From Bacillota bacterium (lineage in GTDB: Bacteria; Bacillota; Clostridia; Lachnospirales; Lachnospiraceae): a stretch of DNA of 6,060 nt. The notes below the pieces were generated by a model. That model was not told the DNA's origin, made no database searches, and was given only the letters and a program-made list of their open reading frames with translations. Both the position numbers and the translations under genes were made by a program. Shown piece after piece: positions 1 to 6,048 of this stretch; positions within the stretch are counted from its first letter, which is position 1; every line of letters starts with the position of its first letter. The stretch is taken from NCBI GenBank assembly GCA_023460575.1, contig JAEWPQ010000315.1, positions 1-6,060 of the forward strand. Direction: 5' to 3'.

Positions 1-1435
1 TTTTTACACTCCCACGTACAGTTTTTAGTTCCGTAGATGAGATCAATCGGTAAACTCTATCTCTCATGTCTCCATCAGCAATTGATGGCATCATTCCTGC
101 CTCTATTACTCTTCTTCTAATACATTCTAGCGGTGTCTGGTTATCTAGCGCAGTATGTGGGCTATTATTATAGAGAGCAATAAAATATTCGGTGAGTTGT
201 AAAATATCATTGTAACGAATTTGATACTTGATTGCATCTTTTTCTGAATTAGTCCTGCGTGAATCATTTATATTACTTCCTGTTGTAGATGGTAGTCTGT
301 GGTATCCACTTTCCTCCAATGTCCCAAAAAGTCGTTCAATAATTCCTCTCGTTTCAGGGGTTGCGACAGATCCATAATTAAGAGAACATTTTAGCGTCGA
401 GCAGAGTTTACTAATTGTGTTTTCAGCTAAATGTGATTTTGCATTATCAAGCATAATGGTGTCAGGCATCGCCCAAGACAATTCCGGAATGGCTAAACTT
501 GGGTAGCCATAATTATCTGGATAACTCAATCCTTTTAAAGTAAATTCCATGATTCCCTTTGGAATGATACTATTTCTAATTGCCCTTAATACATCTGATT
601 GGTTATAATTTTCATTCGTTGTTAAGCTATATCCAAGGACCGTCCTAGTTGCAGCATCAATGACAGCGATCAGCCACATTCTTGTTGCAGGCATCAAAAC
701 AATCTCATCATGCTTATTACGGACTTCAACAGTATAGAGCATATCAATTTTATGACCATCTATTTGTATCACTGAATAAGGATATAATGGTATTGGTCTT
801 AGACTCTGCTTTATACCAGTTGAATGTAATTTTTGGCGAATATCTTTGTTTTGCCTTTGAGACAAAAGGGCTACTGAAGATATCTCCAACTGCTTCATAT
901 AAGAATAAAAAGTCCTTCTAGCTTTATCTTTCGTATTAAATGGATATTCATAATCCTGAATTTTCAATTTCCTACATTCTTCTAGAAAAATGAGATGCAA
1001 ATTATTAATTGTGAGATTTTTAGATAAAATTTTTCCGCTCTGATTAAAAAATGCATCTTCTAGAAATGTCTTTAATGTAGGATATTTTAATAATAATGAT
1101 ACAAAACTCCCTCTAGATTTTTCAGTGGTCTGCTTCATTATATCAGACTTATATTTTCTCTTTTTTGCACCAAGTAATGCTTCATAACCGCATTGTTTAC
1201 CAGTTGATGGATCAATTGTAATGCACATTTCAATAAATTTCGATATTCTCTGATGAGGAATAGAGGTGATCTGAGAGATATTTATTAGTGCCATTCCCTC
1301 TATATACATGTCCACAGCTTTTTTTCTATTTAGAAAGATTTCTTTTTCACCCAAATCCATGAAATCAACACACACATTATTCCAATCCGTCCGTTGACAT
1401 TTTAACTCCATAAGGTTATACTTTTTTTCTGCCAT
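1..1435 (-). CDS. tnsB: Tn7-like transposase subunit TnsB (DDE integrase), C-terminus cut off by window edge
   Basis: This gene encodes the DDE-family strand-transfer transposase of a Tn7-like element. In the family, TnsB binds the transposon ends, cuts the 3' strands and joins them to target DNA. I translated the minus strand from ATG 1435-1433: 478 codons stay open to the left edge, so the C-terminus (typically the TnsC-interacting tail) is missing. The retroviral-integrase-like core shows QIDGHKID (catalytic Asp about residue 226), MLDNAKSH (Asp about 330) and RGIIERLFGTLEE (Glu about 367). The last two are 36 residues apart, the usual D-D-E layout. YNNSPHTALDNQTPLE (about 422-437) is typical of the end of the rve domain. 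Roughly 200 N-terminal residues should hold the end-binding helical domains. The start is supported by CAGGAG seven bases upstream. The gene overlaps the end of tnsA by 20 bases, which suggests translational coupling. tnsC and a target selector should follow to the left of the window. Confidence 0.93.
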   Translation of the reverse strand, partial: MAEKKYNLMELKCQRTDWNNVCVDFMDLGEKEIFLNRKKAVDMYIEGMALINISQITSIPHQRISKFIEMCITIDPSTGKQCGYEALLGAKKRKYKSDIMKQTTEKSRGSFVSLLLKYPTLKTFLEDAFFNQSGKILSKNLTINNLHLIFLEECRKLKIQDYEYPFNTKDKARRTFYSYMKQLEISSVALLSQRQNKDIRQKLHSTGIKQSLRPIPLYPYSVIQIDGHKIDMLYTVEVRNKHDEIVLMPATRMWLIAVIDAATRTVLGYSLTTNENYNQSDVLRAIRNSIIPKGIMEFTLKGLSYPDNYGYPSLAIPELSWAMPDTIMLDNAKSHLAENTISKLCSTLKCSLNYGSVATPETRGIIERLFGTLEESGYHRLPSTTGSNINDSRRTNSEKDAIKYQIRYNDILQLTEYFIALYNNSPHTALDNQTPLECIRRRVIEAGMMPSIADGDMRDRVYRLISSTELKTVRGSVK

Positions 1436-2093
1436 AATATACTCCTGTACTGTAATCAATGGGTCTTCCGACAATCTTTAATTCAATGTTACCTAGATAA
1501 AATTGCCGGCTAAGGATCTCCCATACAATATGAGACGGTAATAATTCAGAATTAATAATATCACCTATTGTATTATTAGAAATATTCTTTAATGCATCAA
1601 AAAACGCTTTTGTGTAGTTAACCGAATCTGCACCGGATCTGCATAAAATATGCCTTAGCTTACAAAGGTTGTTAAAATAATGCTGGTCTGTCAATAATTC
1701 TTTTTCGGTAACAACTTTGAAGTCATATTTTTGACTCATACACCATAACTTTTCTGCCTCTATTTGTTTTTGAGATCGAAGCGATTTTTCATCACTTCCA
1801 AGTATATCACTGGAGTATTTAACCTCTTGAAATTGGGTTGTTCCATCAAAAAAGCAGACCCAAAAATCAAATACAATAGATTTTTTCCCTGGTATAGGAT
1901 GTTCAATTTTTAAAGGTTGTTCGCAGAAGTATTCAATTAAGGGATTCATTTCAAGAAAAACAAAGTTGGCATACTCCAACATACTATATAGTTGTACATT
2001 GCGTTGCAACTTATAGCTAAAAGATACCCAATAATCACTGCCATAATGAGAACCACGAGGCATAGTGATGGGCTTGGTAAAAAGATAATCCAT
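1416..2093 (-). CDS. tnsA: Tn7-like transposon endonuclease TnsA
   Basis: A 225-residue protein with the restriction-endonuclease-like fold signature of TnsA, which in the Tn7 family cuts the 5' strands at the transposon ends as partner of TnsB. The visible catalytic set is Glu40 in MLEYANFVFLEMNP, Asp76 in IVFDFWV, and Glu90/Lys92 in QEVKYSS, matching the E...D...ExK pattern. EYFCEQPLKIEHP (about 54-66) is also typical of the TnsA N-terminal domain. A winged-helix C-terminal domain (about 160-225) is expected from the family; I only infer it here. The frame is open up to 2186, but ATG 2093-2091 is preferred: AAAGGAG lies six bases before it, and the extra 31 residues are a hydrophobic, AT-driven extension without a ribosome site. 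The last seven codons overlap the start of tnsB, so the two products are probably made from one mRNA in matched amounts. Its position at the head of the operon is where TnsA normally sits, next to the right transposon end. Confidence 0.93.
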   Translation of the reverse strand: MDYLFTKPITMPRGSHYGSDYWVSFSYKLQRNVQLYSMLEYANFVFLEMNPLIEYFCEQPLKIEHPIPGKKSIVFDFWVCFFDGTTQFQEVKYSSDILGSDEKSLRSQKQIEAEKLWCMSQKYDFKVVTEKELLTDQHYFNNLCKLRHILCRSGADSVNYTKAFFDALKNISNNTIGDIINSELLPSHIVWEILSRQFYLGNIELKIVGRPIDYSTGVYYGRKKV

Positions 2094-2173
2094 AACTTCT
2101 CCTTTGTATAATATATTTAAGAACAACAAAAGAAAGTTACATTTTTTATTGATTTTCGGAACTATATATGATA

Positions 2174-2185
2174 TGATTACAATCA
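2174..2185. promoter_or_regulatory. Small inverted repeat upstream of tnsA (possible operator)
   Basis: TGATT-AC-AATCA is a perfect 5-base inverted repeat lying about 80 bases upstream of the tnsA start codon, where the tnsAB promoter should be. The surrounding sequence is AT-rich with TATATA and TATCAT stretches on the minus strand, but I could not find a -35/-10 pair with normal spacing. It may be a repressor site for the transposition operon. In DNA of this composition a 5-base arm can also arise by chance. Confidence 0.15.
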
Positions 2186-2209
2186 ATAAAATAATAAAAA
2201 GCGTAACTT

Positions 2210-2264
2210 AAAAAGGGCATTAACAATCGTACTTTCCTAGGGCAAAATTGTTAGTGCTTTTTTG
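2210..2264. terminator. Bidirectional hairpin terminator upstream of tnsA
   Basis: GCATTAACAAT (2217-2227) pairs with ATTGTTAGTGC (2247-2257) over 11 base pairs with one G-U, around a 19-base loop. The stem is flanked by an A-run on the left and TTTTTT on the right, so it has a U-tract on the plus strand and a weaker one on the minus strand. On the minus strand it lies between the OLD gene and tnsA. It would therefore either shield tnsAB from outside transcription or, if the tnsA promoter lies beyond it, act as an attenuator. Confidence 0.6.
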
Positions 2265-2335
2265 TATTCTATTAAATGATTCTACTATATTTATTTGAAA
2301 ATGTAAATATAAAGCGTTTATTATTAATACTACTT

Positions 2336-2453
2336 TAATTAAATTTAATAATATTACAACTTTTGGGGGGCTAAAAGAACGTAATAAAGGATTTTTTTAT
2401 AAATAATCTACAATTTAAATATTAATTACGTAATACAACTATTACCTACTTTA
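2336..2453 (-). mobile_element. Possible right end of the Tn7-like element (upstream of tnsA)
   Basis: This gene-free stretch lies where the right end of a Tn7-like element should be, outside tnsA. Read on the minus strand it holds GGTAATA (2446-2440), six bases, then the palindrome TTACGTAA (2433-2426), then AAATTG and AGATTATTTAT. It also holds two imperfect copies of a GTTGTA...AATTTAA-type word (from about 2439 and about 2360 downward). These could be spaced TnsB sites. The same GGTAATA/TTACGTAA pair recurs at 4629-4647 in the opposite orientation. A run of six G (2365-2370) stands out in AT-rich DNA. I found no convincing terminal TGT/ACA and no target duplication, so the exact boundary is unknown. 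Confidence 0.3.
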
Positions 2454-2455
2454 GA

Positions 2456-2520
2456 ATTAATTAATAAAAAGGCACGGCTAGATGAATCTCAATCTTAGTC
2501 GTACCTTTTTATTAATTAAT
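2456..2520. terminator. Strong bidirectional terminator after the OLD nuclease gene
   Basis: A long inverted repeat. The left arm (2456-2483: ATTAATTAATAAAAAGG, then CACGGCTA) pairs with the right arm (2492-2520) with only two G-U pairs and one bulged base, leaving a loop of about 8 bases. An A-run and a T-run flank the GC-containing part of the stem, so it can end transcripts on both strands. It begins three bases after the stop codon of the minus-strand OLD gene, which it clearly serves, and shows that this gene is the last of its transcript. Confidence 0.85.
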
Positions 2521-2523
2521 CTG

Positions 2524-4269
2524 TTACTTTAGTTCCTCTATTTTGCTCCATCTTATACAATTCGTTGGTGGCTCTTTAGAAGCATCTAATAATGCGTCAA
2601 ATAATCGTTTAACATTTTCTTTAAATATTTCATCAGACTTCATTTGGTTCAAAGCATGGTATGGTTTATCTTTACTAATTTTTTGCTTTAGCAGAGCATC
2701 TTCAAAATTTTGTTTGCAAGCAATGAGATGCGTTTGGCTCCCATCCAAACTTTTTCCTATTTCTGTTAATATATTAGAATTAATTGACCATGCTGGATTA
2801 GCATTTCCGTTTTCTATTTTTTCTGTATCGGCATCATGCAAAACACCATAATTAGCAGTAAACTGATTTAGTATTTTAACAACTGATGGAATAACCCCTT
2901 TTCCTCTTGCTCTAATGATATGTACATCATCATACTCATTAGGATAAAAGAGTTTCAGTTGTGAAAATGCTGTATATTCTGTATCGCCTTCTACTACAAC
3001 AATTCTGCCGCCAAAAAAGAACTCATGCACATAAGGATCACATACATTTAACAATTTTAAATTATCTTTATCATCCTCACTTAACTGTGCTTTCTCAGGG
3101 CGGAACAGAACCGTACTATTAACCTCATCACATTTGTTCCTATCTACCCGTATTACTGTTGTATTATCACGAGAAAGATCTATAAAGATGGGGGAATGTG
3201 TTGTAACCATTACCTGCCAATTTCCAGCTTTAGGCAATTCGTAAAGAACTTTTCTCGCATCTCTTATTGCGGTTGGGTGCAAGCACATCTCTGGTTCATC
3301 AATAAGCAGTACATGTGGGCGCTCAGAGGTTTTATCACCGTTTTCAGCAATATATTTCAATGCAGTCCATAAAAGTGTCCGACGCGCTCCACTTCCTTGG
3401 ACTTCAACCTTAGATAAGAAACCATTTTCCGGTCCCATATATAGTTCGGGATTCTCCTTAAAAGGTGAATACGTTTTCTCAAGATTACTTTCAGGTTTTG
3501 CATCAAGTTTTACAACATAATTTTTAAAAACTTCATCAAGATATTTGTTTATATTTTCCTCAATAACCTTAACTTTATCCACAATAGAAGTAGTGATGTT
3601 ATTCTGAAATGCTGCTATCTGCTCCATTAAGACATCGTAATCTGTTTTTCCTGAAGTATTCTCAGGACTCGTTACTTTTTTCAAACAGTCTTTAATTATT
3701 GCAGACATTAATCCAGTTATCTCACTTGCTTGGGCTTCTGGAGAAGCAAATGCATCAATTCTATGAGGTTTTGGCCTATATGCATTTGCTATGTTGGGTG
3801 CCCCCCATGGTACCCTATCTGACCAATCATTCGCAATTACATCGTACCCTTGCCTTTTAGGATCTGAATTTGGACTGTCCCATGTCCACCTTTCTCTAAT
3901 TAGCATTTCACCATTACCCAGTTCCTTTATCCACTGATTACCTGGCTTATTCTCAGAGATAATTGTATGTACTTCAATCTCGGGTAATTTACCGACATCT
4001 ACTTTGTTATTGGGGAAATCATCAATTGTCAAATTTCCAGCCTTAGATCCTGTATTCATGGCAACTTCATAGGCACGTAAGATTGAACTTTTTCCAGCAT
4101 TATTAGCTCCAACCAAAACTACTATGTCATCCAAATATATTTCAACAGGATTTTCGCCAATTGTTCTAAAATTCTTAATTATAAGTTTGTCTAGCCTTGG
4201 GCGAGGTTTAGTCTCATCCTCCGATATTAAAGATATAAATTCTTCTTTTGTTACTTTTGCTTTTGCCAT
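2524..4269 (-). CDS. OLD-family ATP-dependent endonuclease (ABC ATPase + TOPRIM), stand-alone
   Basis: A 581-residue cytoplasmic protein of the overcoming-lysogenization-defect (OLD) family, which joins an SMC/ABC-type ATPase to a TOPRIM DNA-cutting domain and commonly acts in phage defense. Visible motifs in order: RLDKLIIKNFRTIG (25-38), the usual AAA_15-type start; Walker A GANNAGKSS (54-62); a signature-like QGSGARRTLLW (291-301); Walker B VLLIDEPE (320-327); H-loop THSP (357-360); TOPRIM Glu in VVVEGDTE (424-431); and the metal-binding pair in LHDAD (477-481). The middle (about 185-280) should be the coiled-coil and dimer part. An in-frame TTG at 4293-4291 exists, but ATG 4269-4267 has AAAGGGG just upstream and is chosen. 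No UvrD-like helicase follows; the gene ends at a terminator, so it is a single-gene (class 1-like) OLD, not Gabija. Its specific trigger cannot be read from the sequence. Confidence 0.92.
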   Translation of the reverse strand: MAKAKVTKEEFISLISEDETKPRPRLDKLIIKNFRTIGENPVEIYLDDIVVLVGANNAGKSSILRAYEVAMNTGSKAGNLTIDDFPNNKVDVGKLPEIEVHTIISENKPGNQWIKELGNGEMLIRERWTWDSPNSDPKRQGYDVIANDWSDRVPWGAPNIANAYRPKPHRIDAFASPEAQASEITGLMSAIIKDCLKKVTSPENTSGKTDYDVLMEQIAAFQNNITTSIVDKVKVIEENINKYLDEVFKNYVVKLDAKPESNLEKTYSPFKENPELYMGPENGFLSKVEVQGSGARRTLLWTALKYIAENGDKTSERPHVLLIDEPEMCLHPTAIRDARKVLYELPKAGNWQVMVTTHSPIFIDLSRDNTTVIRVDRNKCDEVNSTVLFRPEKAQLSEDDKDNLKLLNVCDPYVHEFFFGGRIVVVEGDTEYTAFSQLKLFYPNEYDDVHIIRARGKGVIPSVVKILNQFTANYGVLHDADTEKIENGNANPAWSINSNILTEIGKSLDGSQTHLIACKQNFEDALLKQKISKDKPYHALNQMKSDEIFKENVKRLFDALLDASKEPPTNCIRWSKIEELK

Positions 4270-4373
4270 TGCTTTCCCCTTTCTAAAATCCAAACTTTAT
4301 TTTGTATAACTAAAACAACATACTTATATCAGTAACTGCTTGTAAAACTTATTTTATTCTTTCTAACCTAAAA

Positions 4374-4393
4374 ATCTATTATTGCGAATAGAT
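4374..4393. promoter_or_regulatory. Inverted repeat in the leader of the OLD gene
   Basis: ATCTATT-ATTGCG-AATAGAT is a perfect 7-base inverted repeat with a 6-base spacer. It lies 20-40 bases downstream of the OLD -10 element, just inside the predicted transcript. It could be an operator or a 5'-leader hairpin. The rest of the leader (4270-4373) shows nothing else I can name. Confidence 0.3.
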
Positions 4394-4412
4394 AGTTCAT
4401 AATTTTTCACTT

Positions 4413-4421
4413 ATTATAGCA
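4413..4421 (-). promoter_or_regulatory. Extended -10 promoter of the OLD nuclease gene
   Basis: The minus strand reads TGCTATAAT, a perfect TGn-TATAAT extended -10 element. The region 17 bases upstream (TAGAAA-like) is a poor -35, as is usual for extended -10 promoters. Transcription would start near 4406, giving a leader of about 137 bases before ATG 4269. Confidence 0.6.
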
Positions 4422-4540
4422 CTTAAATTTTGTATTTTCTACTTTTTTCTGTTTTTTTATTGTATTTTAGAAATTTATCAGTCAAATATTTCATATTTAC
4501 TTCATATGTCAAATGTGTTTCATCTCTCACATTAAATAAT

Positions 4541-4612
4541 CAAGCAAAAACACTCCAAAGTCTATTTGGTAATAACCCTGGAGCAAATCCAGCCAGAGAG
4601 GAGACGTTATAA
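4541..4612 (+). pseudogene. 3' remnant of an unidentified gene
   Basis: The plus-strand frame ending at TAA 4610-4612 reads QAKTLQSLFGNNPGANPAREETL. Its base composition is much richer in G+C than the flanks, and its end looks like a real operon junction: GAGGAG inside the last codons, then TAA immediately followed by ATG. Upstream (4430-4540) the frame stays open but turns into AT-rich, hydrophobic-looking sequence with no ribosome site, so only the last 23 or so codons look genuine. I do not recognise the protein. Confidence 0.4.
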
Positions 4613-4633
4613 ATGAGTCGTCATGTGTGGTAA
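4613..4633 (+). pseudogene. 5' stub of a truncated gene (six codons, MSRHVW)
   Basis: ATG 4613-4615 directly follows the stop codon of the preceding remnant and has GAGGAG nine bases upstream, a good ribosome site. The frame reads MSRHVW and then TAA. Such a strong start on a six-codon frame suggests that the start of a longer gene has been cut by a rearrangement or insertion near 4624. An MSR-type start of this kind is seen in some Firmicute serine recombinases, but six residues cannot establish that. A real leader peptide is the alternative. Confidence 0.35.
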
Positions 4634-4665
4634 TATTCCTTACGTAAAAAATTGAACAACTTTGA

Positions 4666-4711
4666 ACAGATTATACTTCAAACAATAAAATTAAACACAG
4701 ATTATACTTCA
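4666..4711 (+). repeat. Direct repeat pair ACAGATTATACTTCA
   Basis: Two exact 15-base copies at 4666-4680 and 4697-4711, 31 bases apart (about three helical turns, so on the same face of the DNA). This spacing fits protein-binding sites. They share the core ATTATA with the second repeat pair that follows. Confidence 0.8.
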
Positions 4712-4733
4712 CATTTTGATTTTTATTTAGAGG

Positions 4734-4792
4734 AAAATTATATGCAGTTCTACATTTAATGACTTTGAAATAAAGAAAAATTATATGCAGTT
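4734..4792 (+). repeat. Direct repeat pair AAAATTATATGCAGTT
   Basis: Two exact 16-base copies at 4734-4749 and 4777-4792, 43 bases apart (about four helical turns). With the preceding pair they make a cluster of four phased sites in a stretch without genes. Confidence 0.8.
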
Positions 4793-4828
4793 GCTTCTTC
4801 TAAAGGTGCCTCTTTTGCTATCATCGAA

Positions 4829-4895
4829 CCGATTATGACGTCAATCACAAGAATTTCAACTGTTTAATTCTTGTTAAGTTGACAATCATGGTTGG
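4829..4895 (+). ncRNA. Long imperfect hairpin, possible part of a retron RNA
   Basis: CCGATTATGA (4829-4838) pairs with TCATGGTTGG (4886-4895) over ten pairs including three G-U. GTCAA (4840-4844) pairs with TTGAC (4879-4883). ACAAGAATT (4847-4855) pairs with AATTCTTGT (4866-4874), leaving a 10-base loop. In total about 24 pairs are broken only by small internal loops. G-U pairs keep the fold in the plus-strand RNA but weaken it in the complement, so the plus strand is the likelier RNA. Size and shape suit an msd or msr stem of a retron, whose effector gene lies 275 bases downstream. Confidence 0.35.
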
Positions 4896-4904
4896 CATTG
4901 TGTA

Positions 4905-5039
4905 GGAAAATAGAAAATCCGTTAATACAGAATAATAGTCATCTTGAATATCGCGGTTTTTAGGTTATTAAGCATACCAAACCAAAATTCCGAGGACTCA
5001 TTGGTATCCCAAGATAATTCTATGGGTTTTCTTTTTGCC
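4905..5039 (+). ncRNA. Closed, nested RNA fold upstream of the retron effector (msr-msd candidate)
   Basis: GAAAATCC (4913-4920) pairs with GGGTTTTC (5024-5031). The stem can extend outward through A-run/T-run pairs to about 4905 and 5039 with one bulge. Inside lie ATAG/CTAT (4935-4938/5020-5023), ATCTTG/CAAGAT (4941-4946/5010-5015) and ATACCAA/TTGGTAT (4974-4980/5001-5007) with a 20-base loop, plus a side hairpin CTTGAATA/TATTAAG (4943-4950/4966-4972) that competes with the second stem. Long flanking complementarity (a1/a2-like) enclosing hairpins upstream of an effector gene is how retron msr-msd RNAs are arranged. At about 135 bases it is short, and the hairpin at 4829-4895 may belong to it. 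The branch guanosine cannot be assigned. Confidence 0.35.
5008..5036 (+). terminator. Possible intrinsic terminator ending the upstream RNA
   Basis: CCCAAGA-TAAT-TCTATGGG forms a short hairpin of seven pairs with one bulged A, followed by TTTTCTTTTT. It would end a plus-strand transcript just before the effector promoter. The same bases can instead pair with 4913-4946, so the two folds are alternatives. Confidence 0.4.
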
Positions 5040-5095
5040 CCTCTTTAGTAAAAAATATTTTTTTGACAAAATAAATATATTAATATGTAGTTATA

Positions 5096-5104
5096 TGGTA
5101 TAAT
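5096..5104 (+). promoter_or_regulatory. Extended -10 promoter of the retron effector gene
   Basis: TGGTATAAT is a perfect TGn-TATAAT element. Transcription would start near 5111 and give an unstructured, AT-rich leader of about 59 bases. A perfect TTGACA at 5063-5068 is 30 bases from this -10, too far to serve it. It could pair only with a poor -10 near 5086. Confidence 0.6.
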
Positions 5105-5169
5105 TATTTGCAAATAGATTTATAACAGAAATATAATATCTAATAAAAATAAAAAGTGGATGATGTAAA

Positions 5170-6048
5170 ATGGATAATTATAATACTTTTAAAATTATAT
5201 ATGAAGAGGTTTTTAGTAATACTTTTTCTCAATCTTATTATGTCTTTCTTTGTGGTGGTGCAGGAAAAAATCATATCAGAAATCAAATATGCACCATGTT
5301 GGAAAAAGACAATTATCAGGTTTTTTATCCGGAGGACTTGTTTATTGATATGCTTAATAGAAATAAGAAAAGTGATTTGTTAGACTTCGAAAATTTGTTA
5401 GCAAAGAATAGTGATATGATTTGCGTAATATGTGAAAGTATGGGGTCGGCTGTTGAATTAGGCGCATTTGTACAAAATGCAGAAATTCAGAAAAAGATGG
5501 TTGCTGCAATAGAGCAAAAATATTCAAGAGATAAAAGTTTTATTAATCTGGGTCCACTGAAATATTTAAGTAAAATAAATAAGAATAGCATTTTATACTA
5601 TACAAAGAATGAACTAGATACATTCGTCAAGCAATTAGTAACCAATTTTAATAAAATTAATCGAAAAGATAAGAAACAATTAAAAACATTATCCTTTGAC
5701 AATTTATCAGCATATATAGCGTTTATCCCAATGATTATTTGGTTTTATGGGACTATTGAAAGAAAGTTATTATTTTACACTATAAAGGAATTATTAACTA
5801 CGGAAAAAAAATATCCATCTTCATATAATGAATTATTTAATGCATCCATAAAATATTTGATCAAAATTAGAACCATTGTAGTTGATTATAATATCGAAGT
5901 TAATGAAGAAAGTTATTCTCTTTCGGAAAGAGGATATCATAGTACCGAATATGTATTAAGTAAATCTGTTGCCTATAACAAAACAAAGTTGCATGATGAA
6001 ATACGATGTGGTATACTAAGAGAACAATTAAATAGGTCGTTCATTTAG
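5170..6048 (+). CDS. Retron-type effector, nucleoside-deoxyribosyltransferase-like (St85/RcaT and Ec86 effector family)
   Basis: A complete 292-residue protein that I recognise as the toxic effector of type II retrons. In characterised systems (Salmonella St85 RcaT, E. coli Ec86/Eco1) this effector is held inactive by the reverse transcriptase-msDNA complex and kills or arrests the cell when phage disturbs it; NAD+ cleavage has been reported for Eco1. N-terminal Rossmann-like domain: YYVFLCGGAG (23-32), VFYPEDLF (51-58), SDMICVICESMGSAVELGAF (81-100), with Glu89 and Glu96 as likely active-site residues, and KSFINLGPLKYL (122-133), all typical of the family. The rest (about 165-292) should be the helical/winged-helix domain that contacts nucleic acid. 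The start has a weak site (AAGTGGA, nine bases upstream); no better in-frame start exists. No signal peptide or membrane segment is convincing; the hydrophobic stretch at 181-194 fits a buried helix. The reverse transcriptase gene should begin just past the right edge. Confidence 0.85.
   Translation: MDNYNTFKIIYEEVFSNTFSQSYYVFLCGGAGKNHIRNQICTMLEKDNYQVFYPEDLFIDMLNRNKKSDLLDFENLLAKNSDMICVICESMGSAVELGAFVQNAEIQKKMVAAIEQKYSRDKSFINLGPLKYLSKINKNSILYYTKNELDTFVKQLVTNFNKINRKDKKQLKTLSFDNLSAYIAFIPMIIWFYGTIERKLLFYTIKELLTTEKKYPSSYNELFNASIKYLIKIRTIVVDYNIEVNEESYSLSERGYHSTEYVLSKSVAYNKTKLHDEIRCGILREQLNRSFI

Larger units (their letters stand above)
4624..4800 (+). mobile_element. Possible left end of a second Tn7-like element
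   Basis: Starting with TGTGTGG inside the truncated MSRHVW frame, this AT-rich stretch holds GGTAATA (4629-4635), four bases, TTACGTAA (4640-4647) and AAATTG, then four spaced repeat copies at 4666-4792 sharing the core ATTATA. Spaced repeats behind a TGT terminus are the normal design of a Tn7-family end with TnsB sites. If correct, the element extends to the right and the retron lies inside it. The opposite polarity, or a plain regulatory region, cannot be excluded, and no target duplication is visible. Confidence 0.3.

Noticed and set aside
682..921. 79-codon plus-strand frame
   Set aside because: It lies wholly inside tnsB on the opposite strand, which carries the DDE core motifs; no ribosome site or family resemblance.
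2094..2186. Longer N-terminus for TnsA
   Set aside because: No ribosome site; the extension is AT-driven hydrophobic sequence, whereas ATG 2093 has AAAGGAG at normal spacing.
2543..2851. 102-codon plus-strand frame
   Set aside because: Antisense shadow of the C-terminal part of the OLD gene, whose TOPRIM motifs prove the minus-strand reading.
2524..4269. Gabija GajA
   Set aside because: GajA needs an adjacent UvrD-like helicase gene; here the gene is followed directly by a terminator and then tnsA.
4270..4293. TTG start eight codons upstream for the OLD protein
   Set aside because: Rare start codon without a ribosome site; the ATG at 4269 follows AAAGGGG.
4124..4309. 61-codon plus-strand frame
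   Set aside because: Antisense shadow of the OLD N-terminus with Walker A; no ribosome site.
4879..4908. Promoter TTGACA (4879-4884) for the nested RNA
   Set aside because: The only -10 at suitable spacing (TAGGAA) is poor, and TTGACA is part of a hairpin arm, so its match may be incidental.
4800..5048. CTAAAG/CTTTAG as the retron a1/a2 pair
   Set aside because: Only six to seven pairs over 250 bases, which is expected by chance in AT-rich DNA; kept only as a weak alternative.
5156..5383. 75-codon plus-strand frame
   Set aside because: Overlaps the retron effector in another frame; hydrophobic AT-rich translation, and the effector frame has clear family motifs.
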